A stretch of DNA of 14,434 nucleotides, from contig DATKCA010000101.1 in assembly GCA_035544675.1 (NCBI GenBank), positions 1-14,434 on the forward strand. The letters run 5' to 3'. The position numbers and the translations under genes are program-made. Shown here piece after piece: positions 1 to 8,180 of this stretch. Source of the DNA: DATKCA01 sp035544675 (lineage in GTDB: Bacteria > Acidobacteriota > Thermoanaerobaculia > Gp7-AA8). Position 1 is the first letter of the stretch, and each line of letters starts with the position of its first letter. The notes below the pieces were generated by a model that was not told where the DNA came from, did no database searches, and worked only from the letters and a program-made list of their open reading frames with translations.

Positions 1-13
1 GGCCCTCCCCAGC

Positions 14-2464
14 ATGTCGCACACGCCCATATTTCCAGAACGTTTCGAGGTCTCGCGGATCCTTGGAAAGGGAGGGATGGGCACCGTGTACCTGGCGCGC
101 GACAAACGCCTCGGTCGCGACGTGGCCGTCAAGGTGCTGAACTCCGAGGAACTGCCCTCCCCAGACGCGCGCAGCCGGTTCCTGCGCGAGGCGCGTGTGG
201 CTGCCTCGATCCGCCATCAGAACGTGGCCACCATTCACGAAGTCGGTGAGACTCCCGAGGGAGAGCCATTCATCGTCATGGAGTTCTGCCAGGGTGAAAC
301 GCTCTCGCAGCGACTCCGCCGCAAGCCGCTCGACTCGGCCGAGTTTCTCAACATCGCCAGGCAGATCGCCGGGGGCGTCGCGGCGGCCCATGAAACGGGG
401 ATCATTCACCGCGATCTGAAGAGTCCGAACATCATCATCGAGACCAGCGGTGCGGTGAAGATCCTCGACTTCGGCCTGGCGAAGCTGCAGGCGCGGGACA
501 TCGCGGCGGGCGCCGACGCGCCGTCTTACATGTCGACGAACGGGCAGTTCTTCGGGACTCTGCACTTCCTCTCACCGGAGCAGGCTCGGGGCGGAACCGC
601 CGACGAGCGATCGGACCTCTTCGCGCTCGGCGTGGTGTTCTATCAGATGGCCACCGGCGCTCTTCCCTTCGATGCCGATGCGCCGCTGCTCGTGCTGGAG
701 AAGATTCGCGATGAGGAGCCCGAGCCGTTCCGCCCGATCGATCCGGGGTTCCCACCCGGGGCCTCGAAGATCATCAGCAGGCTGCTGCAGAAGGACCCCG
801 CCCACCGCTATCAGAGCGCGCGCGACCTGCTCGTCGATCTCGAGCACATCGATGCGCCGACGCTGCGCATGACGGCTGCTCACTCGCGCAACCTCTTCGG
901 ACCGACGATGCGGCGGGCCCATCCCGGCCGGATCGTTCTGGCGGCCCTGGCCCTCGTGGTGGTGGCGGCGTCGGTGGTGCTCGTGCGCCAGCAGAGCGCT
1001 CCGGCCGCCATTCCGGCATCGCCTGGACCGGCCACTCCCATCCGATCCATGGCCGTGCTGCCGCTGAACAATCTGGCGAGCAGCGCCAGCGACGAATTCC
1101 TGTCCGTGGGACTGGCCGACGCGCTGGTGACCGAGCTTCAGCAGATTCCTTCGCTTCAGGTGAGACCGACATCGGCCGTCCTGGAGTTCCACGAGAACAG
1201 GGTCAATGCGAAAGAGGCCAGCGAGAAGTTGAAGGTCGACGGCGTCCTGGAAGGCCATTTCCTGGCCGCCGGCGACCTGGTGCGAGTGAACCTGCAGCTC
1301 ACCGACTCGCGGACCGGGTACAGCGTGTGGGCCGCATCGATCGACGGAAGGCGCGACAACCTCCTCAAGCTGATCGACGACGTGTCGGCGCGCACGGTCG
1401 AAGGGCTGAACGCGAAACTGGGGATCCGGAAGATCCAATCGGCGCTCTCCGTGGCGCGCTCGTCTGAGCCGGCCGCGTACGAGCAGTACCTGAAAGCTCG
1501 CGCCCTGACCGGCAGCTTCCGCGCAAACGACTTCAACGAGCAGACCGCGGCGCTCCGGCGGGCCATCCGGATCGACCCGAAATTCGCCGCCGCGTATGCC
1601 GATCTGGCCATCGCCCTCTCCCTCGGGCACGCCCGCAGCCTCACCACCGAGAGCATCCAGCAGGCCGAGTGGTATGCGAGGCAGGCCGTCCGGCTCGACC
1701 CGAATCTGCCCCAGGCGCACCTCGCACTGGGGCGCGTCTTCGTGCGTTATCCGGATCGCTATCGCGAGTCTGTCCGCGAGATTCTGGCCGCCCTCCGGCT
1801 GAACGGCACCGACACGCACGCTCTGAACTCCGTGGCCACGTACTTCGTCTCCACCGGTGACATGCAGAACGCCGAGTGCATCGGCGACAGGATCATGCGG
1901 CTCGACCCCGCTTCGAACGAAGTGAAGATGCGCGGCTACTGGCACCTCAACGCCGTCGACCCGGAAGGAGCGCTCCGCGCGTCCGAATACGCGTTGCAGT
2001 CCAAGGACACCGAGATGGCCGGACACGACATCCGAGCCAACGCGTACATCCTGCAGGGCAATTACGCCGCCGCCGAGGAAGAGGCCGCGGCCATCGCCAG
2101 GATTGCGCCCGATCATTATCTGAGCCACAGCGTGCGAGCGCTGATCGCGGCGGCCCGTGGAGATGCCGCCGGGACCGAGGCACACGTCCGGTCATTCGAG
2201 GCGGACGCGAGCCGCAACCACTGGGCCGCCTTCCGCGTGGCGCTCTGCTACGCGAAGCTCGGCAACCACGAAAAGGCCATGGCCGCGGTCCGCCAGTGCG
2301 TCGACCTGGGCCATCACAGCTGGTACGCCATGGTGAAACACCCCTGGCTGCAGTCGCTGCAGAGCGATCCAGAGTTCCAGCAGATGCTGCAGAAGATCAA
2401 GGGCGACCTGGACGACGTGCGCGACGACGTGATCGGCGTGTATCAGCTGCTCTGCGGGCAATGA
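14..2464 (+). CDS. Transmembrane Ser/Thr protein kinase with TolB/FlgO-like domain and TPR repeats
   Basis: Predicted 816-residue PknB-family kinase that phosphorylates Ser/Thr on unknown targets. The kinase domain is about residues 11-280: glycine loop GKGGMG at 18-23, ATP-binding Lys40 in VAVK, catalytic HRDLKSPN at 132-139 (Asp134), DFG at 152-154, SPEQA from 187. All key residues are present, so it should be active. A single hydrophobic segment (about 306-324) spans the membrane, placing the kinase in the cytoplasm and the rest outside. Residues about 343-472 resemble the TolB/FlgO-like domain often found in such kinases (starting MAVLPL, with an EGHF motif). About 485-790 are TPR-like helical repeats, presumably for protein binding. 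The start is uncertain: no clear Shine-Dalgarno precedes ATG 14, and the frame is open to the window edge. No partner phosphatase is visible. Family assignment is firm; the substrate is unknown. Confidence 0.93.
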   Translation: MSHTPIFPERFEVSRILGKGGMGTVYLARDKRLGRDVAVKVLNSEELPSPDARSRFLREARVAASIRHQNVATIHEVGETPEGEPFIVMEFCQGETLSQRLRRKPLDSAEFLNIARQIAGGVAAAHETGIIHRDLKSPNIIIETSGAVKILDFGLAKLQARDIAAGADAPSYMSTNGQFFGTLHFLSPEQARGGTADERSDLFALGVVFYQMATGALPFDADAPLLVLEKIRDEEPEPFRPIDPGFPPGASKIISRLLQKDPAHRYQSARDLLVDLEHIDAPTLRMTAAHSRNLFGPTMRRAHPGRIVLAALALVVVAASVVLVRQQSAPAAIPASPGPATPIRSMAVLPLNNLASSASDEFLSVGLADALVTELQQIPSLQVRPTSAVLEFHENRVNAKEASEKLKVDGVLEGHFLAAGDLVRVNLQLTDSRTGYSVWAASIDGRRDNLLKLIDDVSARTVEGLNAKLGIRKIQSALSVARSSEPAAYEQYLKARALTGSFRANDFNEQTAALRRAIRIDPKFAAAYADLAIALSLGHARSLTTESIQQAEWYARQAVRLDPNLPQAHLALGRVFVRYPDRYRESVREILAALRLNGTDTHALNSVATYFVSTGDMQNAECIGDRIMRLDPASNEVKMRGYWHLNAVDPEGALRASEYALQSKDTEMAGHDIRANAYILQGNYAAAEEEAAAIARIAPDHYLSHSVRALIAAARGDAAGTEAHVRSFEADASRNHWAAFRVALCYAKLGNHEKAMAAVRQCVDLGHHSWYAMVKHPWLQSLQSDPEFQQMLQKIKGDLDDVRDDVIGVYQLLCGQ

Positions 2465-2470
2465 CCGGGC

Positions 2471-3361
2471 CTATCCAGGTGCACGCACCAGAAGGCTGGC
2501 CGGGACCGCGGCGATCTGCAGCGGCGACTCGAGGTCGAGCAACTCCCCGTCGACGGCGACGCGCAGCGTCCTGTGGGCCGAGTCGATCCGGATCTGCGCC
2601 GTGCGCACCCGCCGGAAGCCTTCGACCTCTCCGACACGGCCACGCAGGAACTTCGCCGCTGCCCTGATGAAGGTCATCCGGCTCATGAAAGACAGCGAGT
2701 AGACGCTGAGCCGGCCGTCGTCCAGCGACGTCTTCCGCGCGATCAACCCGGTCTGATCGAGGTCGTACGCGTTCACCGCCACGATGAACATCTGCGTGCG
2801 GATCGTCTGCACGCGCCCGTCGATCTCCACGACCAGCGTCACGTGGTGGAACTGGTGCAGCGCCAGTCGCGTGGCCCGGATGTACGCCCGCAGCTTGCTG
2901 TGCGTGCTGCGGAAGCGCTCGCGATATTCGCTGATCGTCGGAAAGAGTCCCAGCATCACGCCGTTGAGGAAGTGGATGCCGTTGATGCGGCCGGTATCGA
3001 TCTGCCGGATCCCGCCTCGCAGCGCGATCTCGAACGCCTCGCGCCAGTCGATTGGAATCTCCAGGTCGCGGGCCAGATGGTTGACTGTTCCCACCGGGAT
3101 GATGCCGAGAACGGCCTCGCTGCCGGCCAGGGCCTGGAGAACGTGGTGGATGCTTCCGTCGCCGCCCGCGACGAGGACGTCGCGAAGACCGGCAGCGAGA
3201 GAGAAGTGCACCTCCTCGCGGACATCGACGCCCGGGACGACGTCGATGATGCGAAACCCTTCCTCGGAGGCGCGCGTGCGCAGCTCCGACTCGTCGGCTG
3301 CACTGAACGAGCCGGCTCTCGCGTTCAGGAAGAGGATGCCTCGTCGGCGGGCCGGCGGCAC
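2471..3361 (-). CDS. Diacylglycerol kinase / YegS-BmrU family lipid kinase
   Basis: About 296 residues, a normal size for bacterial DAGK-catalytic-domain lipid kinases, which use ATP to phosphorylate diacylglycerol or related lipids at the membrane. The nucleotide-binding motif GGDGS lies at residues 66-70 and the second signature GTVNHLARDL at 91-100. The C-terminal half contains the expected beta-rich region, with a VDGELL motif near the end that matches the usual xDGE element. I chose GTG 3361 because the frame upstream runs inside nadA and reads as low-complexity Arg/Pro shadow sequence. This GTG lies 8 bp after the nadA stop, and a weak GGAAAG sits about 12 nt ahead. It is last in a probable smr-nadA-lipid kinase operon. 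Its stop is only 6 bp from the stop of the convergent kinase gene. The lipid substrate (diacylglycerol, sphingoid base or other) cannot be told from sequence. Confidence 0.88.
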   Translation of the reverse strand: MPPARRRGILFLNARAGSFSAADESELRTRASEEGFRIIDVVPGVDVREEVHFSLAAGLRDVLVAGGDGSIHHVLQALAGSEAVLGIIPVGTVNHLARDLEIPIDWREAFEIALRGGIRQIDTGRINGIHFLNGVMLGLFPTISEYRERFRSTHSKLRAYIRATRLALHQFHHVTLVVEIDGRVQTIRTQMFIVAVNAYDLDQTGLIARKTSLDDGRLSVYSLSFMSRMTFIRAAAKFLRGRVGEVEGFRRVRTAQIRIDSAHRTLRVAVDGELLDLESPLQIAAVPASLLVRAPG

Positions 3362-3369
3362 GGGATCGC

Positions 3370-4359
<990 letters not shown>

Positions 4360-4405
4360 GTCGGCCCCAAGAGTAGCGAAATCGACGCCAGCATGGCGCG
4401 GTAGT

Positions 4406-4684
4406 TCACGACCCCGGTCGCAGCAGCACGACCGTCGCTCCCCACCCCCCGCCCGTGTGATCGGCATCGTGAAACGACTCGACCCAGTCGAGCGTCGCGA
4501 GCAGCGACTGCACGTTGGCGCGCTGCACGCCCATCCCGCGTCCGTGAATCAATCTGACCTGACGCAGCCCGCGCTCGCGCGCGACCGTCAGATACTCGAG
4601 CGTCACATCGCGGATCTCGTTGGGCCGAAAGGGGTGAAGGTCGAGCACGTCCTCGATCGGGATCTCCACCGGGTCGTCATTCAC
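4406..4684 (-). CDS. Stand-alone Smr (MutS2 C-terminal) domain protein
   Basis: A 92-residue protein consisting almost entirely of one Smr domain. It shows the LDLH motif at residues 14-17, the HGRG motif at 47-50 (usually HGxG) and a glycine-rich GGGWGAT segment at 78-84 before the terminal strand. Smr domains are nucleases known as the C-terminal part of MutS2 and as stand-alone proteins; the His residues of LDLH and HGxG are associated with nicking or RNA cleavage. I prefer GTG 4684. The longer alternative ATG 4732 adds 16 residues without similarity to the domain and would leave only 2 bp before the divergent MglA-like gene. It is first in a same-strand run: 46 bp to nadA, then 8 bp to the lipid kinase. 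Domain identity is clear; substrate and cellular role are unknown. Confidence 0.87.
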   Translation of the reverse strand: MNDDPVEIPIEDVLDLHPFRPNEIRDVTLEYLTVARERGLRQVRLIHGRGMGVQRANVQSLLATLDWVESFHDADHTGGGWGATVVLLRPGS

Positions 4685-4734
4685 GCACCGGATTCTATGC
4701 GATACTTCCGGCCGAACTCGTTCACGGAGCATTC
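4685..4734. promoter_or_regulatory. Divergent control region between smr and the MglA-like gene
   Basis: Only about 50 bp separate the chosen smr start (minus strand) from the GTPase ATG at 4735, so promoters for both directions must sit here or overlap coding sequence. On the plus strand TGC followed by GATACT (4698-4706) resembles an extended -10 element about 29 bp before the ATG. A TTCACG at 4680-4685 is a poor -35 at short spacing. GGAG at 4726-4729, 5 nt before ATG 4735, is a good ribosome binding site for the GTPase. I see no convincing minus-strand promoter. Confidence 0.35.
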
Positions 4735-5808
4735 ATGGTCCTCTTCAACCACGCCACCCGCGAGATGACCGCCAAGATCGTGTACTACGGTCCCGGTCTG
4801 TGCGGAAAGACGACCAATCTCATGGTCATCTTCGACAAACTCGACCCCAAGTCCAAGGGCAAGATGCTGTCGCTGGCAACCAAGACCGATCGCACCCTCT
4901 TCTTCGACCTCCTCCCCGTCGACATCGGCAAGGTCGGCAACTTCAACCTCAAAATCCAGCTCTACACCGTTCCCGGGCAGGTCTTCTACAACGAGACCAG
5001 GAAGCTCGTGCTGAAGGGAGCCGACTCGGTCGTCTTCGTCGCCGACTCCCAGCCCTCCATGGTCGAGTCCACCCGCGAGAGCTTCGCGAACCTCATGGAG
5101 AACCTCGAAGAGAACCAGATCGACCCGGACGACACGCCGATCGTCATCCAGTACAACAAACGCGACATCCCCGGCGTGCTCCCCATCGAGAAGCTCCAGG
5201 AGCAGCTCGGTCTGGAGGGTTATCCCTATGCCGAGGCCTCCGCGATCAAGGGTGAAGGCGTGATGGAGACGTTCAAGCTCGTCTCCAAGATCACCGCCAA
5301 ACATCTCTTCAACCGTCTCAAGGGAAAGAGTGAGCCGATCGACCGGAAGAAAGCGGCCGCCAAATCGGCGGCTGCGAAGCAGAACGCCCCACCAGCTCCC
5401 TTGCGCCCCGAGCCTTCGCCCGAGCCGGAGCTTCCGCCTCTCAACTCGTTCCCCGATACCGTCCCCTTCCCCGAGGCGACCGAGAATCCGCTCAGCGCCG
5501 GATACGAGAAGATGGAAGAGGTCTCCCTCGAGCAGCTGCTCGAGGGACGCGAGCGGCCCGCGACGTTCTCAGGCGTCGTGGCCACGCCGGTCGACGTCGA
5601 CGAGATCGAGGAGATCGGTCCCGAGTCGATGGTTCACGACACTCCCGCGGCCGTGGCTGTGCTCGATCGGCCGGAGCCCCGCTTCGCGGCGCCCTCGGGC
5701 CGGCTCCAGGCGCTCGAAGCGGAGAATCAGACGCTCAAGCGCGAGCTCGAAGGGGTCCTCCGCCAGCTCGAAGAGCTGGTCAGCCGCGTTCGTTCCAAGC
5801 TCGGCTGA
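4735..5808 (+). CDS. mglA: MglA-like small Ras-family GTPase with long C-terminal tail
   Basis: A 357-residue protein. Residues 1-198 match the MglA family of prokaryotic polarity GTPases. The P-loop GPGLCGKT is at 19-26, the switch-I region has TDRTLFF with Arg53 and Thr54, switch II has TVPGQ with Gln82, and the base-specificity motif NKRD is at 141-144. These residue numbers coincide with those of Myxococcus xanthus MglA as I recall them. In M. xanthus, MglA-GTP marks the leading pole and drives gliding and type IV pilus motility, and the roadblock protein MglB is its GAP. Beyond residue 198 there is an extra tail of about 160 residues: Lys/Ala-rich linker, Pro/Glu-rich stretch, acidic segment, then a predicted coiled coil at 322-357. 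Canonical MglA is only about 195 residues. No MglB or roadblock gene is in the window. GGAG 5 nt upstream supports the start. The GTPase assignment is firm; a motility role is inference. Confidence 0.92.
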   Translation: MVLFNHATREMTAKIVYYGPGLCGKTTNLMVIFDKLDPKSKGKMLSLATKTDRTLFFDLLPVDIGKVGNFNLKIQLYTVPGQVFYNETRKLVLKGADSVVFVADSQPSMVESTRESFANLMENLEENQIDPDDTPIVIQYNKRDIPGVLPIEKLQEQLGLEGYPYAEASAIKGEGVMETFKLVSKITAKHLFNRLKGKSEPIDRKKAAAKSAAAKQNAPPAPLRPEPSPEPELPPLNSFPDTVPFPEATENPLSAGYEKMEEVSLEQLLEGRERPATFSGVVATPVDVDEIEEIGPESMVHDTPAAVAVLDRPEPRFAAPSGRLQALEAENQTLKRELEGVLRQLEELVSRVRSKLG

Positions 5809-5842
5809 GTCACGCAAGTGTAGTGCGTCGCGACTCGATGTG

Positions 5843-5869
5843 TATGATTCACATAATAACTTTGGGAGG
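5843..5869 (+). promoter_or_regulatory. AT-rich possible promoter and strong RBS for the lipoprotein gene
   Basis: In the 71-bp gap after the GTPase stop, TATGAT (5843-5848) and CATAAT (5852-5857) each resemble a -10 hexamer in an otherwise GC-rich region. Neither has a recognisable -35. GGGAGG (5864-5869) lies 10 nt before ATG 5880 and is a clear ribosome binding site that decides the start of the lipoprotein gene. Read-through from the GTPase gene is also possible. Confidence 0.35.
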
Positions 5870-5879
5870 CTCCATCCCT

Positions 5880-6635
5880 ATGATTCGTTCCCTGATCGTC
5901 GCTGTCTGTCTCACCCTCGCTCTCACCGGCTGCAAAGCCAAAGAAGCGCTCGACGAAGCGTCGATCTCGAAGGACCTCGCCAGGCGCGGCACGACCGATC
6001 TCATGAAAGAGGTCGCCAACGACTCGTATGACGCCCCCGCCGACGGAAAGATCACCGAGGCGCAGGTGCAGATGTATTTGAAGGTGCGCGAGCACGAGAA
6101 AAAGATCGCGCAGGTGGCAAGGGAAGAAGCGAAGCAGCACGCCGAGAAGGCGAAGAAGTCCGGCGAGAAGTCGCTGGCCGGGATGATGGAGAGCCTCAAG
6201 ACGCTCGGCTCGGTCGCCGATCTGATGACCGCCGACATCCGCGCCGCGAAGGACCTCGGCTACAACTCCCAGGAGTACCTCTGGGTCAAGACGCAGATCC
6301 TGGAGGTCAGCGCCGCAGCGATGGCCGAGAAGATGGGTCAGGCCATGAACGCCGGCCTCGACCAGATGTACCGGGAGACGAAGAAGGCGCACGACGAGGC
6401 GACCGACGAATCGACGAAGAAGATGTACGCCGGCATCCTCGCCGGCTACGACAAGTCGAAGCAGGAGATGCAGCAGACCAACGCGGTGGATCCGGCTGTG
6501 GCACACAACCGCGCGTTGCTCGTGAAGTACGAGAGCGAGCTCGCCGCGTTCGCCAGCGAGTGGGCGAAGTTCGAGGACAACGAAGGCGACGCCGCGAAAG
6601 CGGTGAAGGAAATGGAGCAGAAGCTCAGCCGCTAA
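5880..6635 (+). CDS. Lipoprotein of unknown function, highly charged and helical
   Basis: A 251-residue predicted lipoprotein. The N-terminus is a type II signal peptide: basic Arg3, hydrophobic core at 5-14, and lipobox LTGC at 15-18 with Cys18 as the lipidated residue. The mature part is rich in Lys, Glu and Ala, lacks further membrane segments, and looks almost entirely alpha-helical with heptad-like stretches (for example around residues 60-110 and 150-185), so a helical bundle or coiled coil on the membrane surface is likely. I do not recognise the family. I chose ATG 5880 because of the GGGAGG ribosome binding site and because the signal peptide begins there; an upstream in-frame ATG at 5823 would bury the signal. 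It follows the GTPase gene by 71 bp in the same direction and may be co-transcribed with it. No function can be assigned. Confidence 0.82.
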   Translation: MIRSLIVAVCLTLALTGCKAKEALDEASISKDLARRGTTDLMKEVANDSYDAPADGKITEAQVQMYLKVREHEKKIAQVAREEAKQHAEKAKKSGEKSLAGMMESLKTLGSVADLMTADIRAAKDLGYNSQEYLWVKTQILEVSAAAMAEKMGQAMNAGLDQMYRETKKAHDEATDESTKKMYAGILAGYDKSKQEMQQTNAVDPAVAHNRALLVKYESELAAFASEWAKFEDNEGDAAKAVKEMEQKLSR

Positions 6636-6703
6636 AGGCGTTAGGCGTTAGGACGATGCGAAAACGTGCGAGGTCCTCCTACGGACTAAGGCCTCTAACG
6701 GCT
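6636..6703. repeat. GGCGTTA direct repeat with imperfect inverted partner
   Basis: Immediately after the lipoprotein stop the 7-bp unit GGCGTTA occurs twice head to tail (6637-6650). The segment 6636-6654 has an imperfect inverted counterpart at 6673-6703, which contains GTCC and CTAACGGC. The layout looks like a short dispersed intergenic repeat that can fold. I see no coding potential here. Whether it recurs in the genome cannot be tested from the window. Confidence 0.45.
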
Positions 6704-6718
6704 GAAACGGCGGAGGAA

Positions 6719-6785
6719 CCTCTGCGTAAGCTCTGTGGTTTGACGTCCACCACAGAGTCACAGAGATCACAGAGTTGCGCAGAGG
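6719..6785. repeat. CACAGAG-type intergenic inverted repeat
   Basis: Perfect inverted arms CTCTGTGGT (6731-6739) and ACCACAGAG (6749-6757) flank a 9-nt loop. An outer pair, CCTCTGCG (6719-6726) and CGCAGAGG (6778-6785), is also perfectly complementary. Between them CACAGAG occurs three times (6751-6757, 6759-6765, 6768-6774). From memory, similar CACAGAG/GCAGAGG repeats occur in intergenic regions of several bacterial phyla, so I read this as a small non-coding dispersed element rather than a gene part. Confidence 0.6.
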
Positions 6786-6849
6786 CTCCCTAAAGCTCGC
6801 GCGCTGAGTGGAGCGCCGCCATTCCTGGCCGCTGATCTCGATGTGCTAC

Positions 6850-6881
6850 AAAGCCCTCTCCCCGGAGAGGGCTTTTCTTTT
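6850..6881 (+). terminator. Intrinsic terminator after the lipoprotein gene, at the threonine synthase start
   Basis: The stem AAGCCCTCT (6851-6859) pairs with AGAGGGCTT (6866-6874) around a 6-nt CCCCGG loop and is followed directly by a T-rich run ending TTTTCTTTT (6873-6881). This is the classic form of a Rho-independent terminator and would end transcripts from the GTPase/lipoprotein side. The 3' arm also contains GGAGAGGG, which lies 8 nt before a possible TTG start at 6880 of threonine synthase. Confidence 0.8.
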
Positions 6882-8010
6882 GACCCGTCGATTCCAGTTT
6901 CGTCTCGAGTGTTCGGCCTGCACGACGGTGCATGACGCGCGGAAGCTGCAGGGCCTCTGCACCAGGTGCGGCGGTCCACTGCTCGTCCGCTACGACATCA
7001 GCGCCGATGCCTCGCTGCGCGATTCCGTCAGAATGAGGCCGCCGGCGATGTGGCGGTACCGCGAGCTGCTGCCGGTCGGGCCGGACGACGAGATCATCAC
7101 GCTCGGCGAAGGCTCCACCCCCCTGCTCTCCTCGCGCACGATGCCCGGAGTCTTCATCAAGGACGAGTCGAAGAACCCGACGCGCTCGTTCAAGTCGCGA
7201 GGCATGGCCTGCGCCGTCACCATGGCCAGGAACCTCGGCGCGCGCTCCCTTGCCGCGCCGACTGCGGGAAACGCCGGGGCGGCACTGGCAGCATACGGGG
7301 CACGCGCCGCTCTGCCCGTATTCGTGGCCATGCCCGAGGACACGCCGCAGTCGATCGTCGATGAGTGCCGCTCGTACGGCGCAACCGTCGAGCTGGTGGC
7401 CGGAGTCATCACTGACGCCGCGAAACGCGTGCAGCGCTTCATCGCCGAGAACGGCGGCTTCGACCTCTCCACGCTGAAAGAGCCGTATCGCGTCGAAGGC
7501 AAGAAGATCATGGGCTACGAGCTGCTCGACGACCTCGGGCAGCTTCCGGACGCGATCCTCTATCCGACCGGCGGCGGCACGGGTCTGATCGGCATGTGGA
7601 AGGCCTTCGAGGAGATGCAGCGGCTCGGATGGACCGGACAGCAGCTGCCGCGGATGTACACGGTGCAGTCCAGCGGATGCGCGCCGATCGTGCGGGCGTT
7701 CGAAGAGGGTCTCGACTCCGCCCCGGAATGGGAATCGCCTCGCACCGCGGCCTGGGGCCTGCGCGTGCCGCGCGCGATCGGCGACAGGCTGATGCTGCGT
7801 GCCCTGCGCGACTCGGGCGGTGGAGCGGTCGCTGTCGACGAAGAATTCATCGAGGGCGCCGCTGATGAATTGCGCAGGTCGGAAGGCATCGACGCCGGGC
7901 CGGAAGGCGGTGCCGCACTCCTCGCCTATCGCGTTCTGCGTGAACGGGATGCGATTGCCGAGGGCGAGACCGTGGTGCTGTTCAATACGGGCGGCAACAA
8001 ATACCGGTAG
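6880..8010 (+). CDS. thrC: Threonine synthase (PLP-dependent, zinc-ribbon type)
   Basis: A PLP enzyme that converts O-phosphohomoserine to threonine. From the chosen start it has 376 residues. An N-terminal zinc ribbon is formed by Cys11/Cys14 and Cys27/Cys30. The PLP lysine is Lys105 in NPTRSFKSRG, followed by PTAGNAGAALAAYGARA, typical of threonine synthases, and the glycine-rich phosphate loop PTGGGTGLIGMWKAF. The C-terminus ends FNTGGNKYR, also common in the family. The start is debatable. ATG 6808 and ATG 6841 are in frame, but the segment they add is encoded by the terminator hairpin and has no family resemblance. TTG 6880 puts four residues before the usual FRLEC beginning and has GGAGAGGG 8 nt upstream. 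No hom or thrB gene is in the window. Some related PLP enzymes share this fold, so a different substrate is possible but less likely. Confidence 0.9.
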   Translation: MTRRFQFRLECSACTTVHDARKLQGLCTRCGGPLLVRYDISADASLRDSVRMRPPAMWRYRELLPVGPDDEIITLGEGSTPLLSSRTMPGVFIKDESKNPTRSFKSRGMACAVTMARNLGARSLAAPTAGNAGAALAAYGARAALPVFVAMPEDTPQSIVDECRSYGATVELVAGVITDAAKRVQRFIAENGGFDLSTLKEPYRVEGKKIMGYELLDDLGQLPDAILYPTGGGTGLIGMWKAFEEMQRLGWTGQQLPRMYTVQSSGCAPIVRAFEEGLDSAPEWESPRTAAWGLRVPRAIGDRLMLRALRDSGGGAVAVDEEFIEGAADELRRSEGIDAGPEGGAALLAYRVLRERDAIAEGETVVLFNTGGNKYR

Positions 8011-8180
8011 AGCGTTATTTGTACGACTTCCTGTACAATCCGGTGACCAAAATCACGGAACTTCCGGACAGGGTACCTACATTGAGGATCGCCGGCCTGG
8101 CACGCCGGTTTCCCAATTGTGTGTAGATGACAAGACGTCGTCTGCCCAGCGTGTACGCGAAGCTGACGACAGGAGAAGAC
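8011..8180 (+). promoter_or_regulatory. Leader/regulatory region of the giant repeat-protein gene
   Basis: This 170-bp gap holds no convincing gene. It has two neighbouring dyads. TTGTAC-N8-GTACAA spans 8019-8038 and overlaps TACAAT (8034-8039), a possible -10 hexamer. GTGA-N6-TCAC spans 8043-8056 and resembles the core of CRP/FNR-family sites. A small CCGGC/GCCGG hairpin (8092-8108) followed by TTTCCC could be a weak terminator for thrC. AGGAGA at 8171-8176, 4 nt before ATG 8181, is a strong ribosome binding site. The -10 and operator readings are inference; no good -35 is visible. Confidence 0.4.

Noticed and set aside
572..2185. Long minus-strand open frame (537 codons) antisense to the kinase gene
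   Set aside because: It lies wholly inside a gene with all kinase motifs, is rich in Arg/Gly/Val/Asp with no recognisable domain, and is the expected by-product of GC-rich codon use on the other strand.
6808..6879. In-frame ATG 6808 or 6841 as the threonine synthase start
   Set aside because: The added residues are encoded by repeat-adjacent sequence and the terminator hairpin and do not resemble the family, whose members usually start just before the zinc-ribbon cysteines. Not fully excluded.
8127..8180. Upstream ATG 8127 as the start of the giant gene
   Set aside because: It would place 18 mostly polar and charged residues before the signal peptide, while ATG 8181 has AGGAGA at proper spacing.
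8011..8180. Cyclic-di-GMP or other known riboswitch in the giant gene's leader
   Set aside because: I looked for the conserved GEMM-type blocks and other familiar aptamer cores and found none; the only clear structures are short dyads and a small hairpin.
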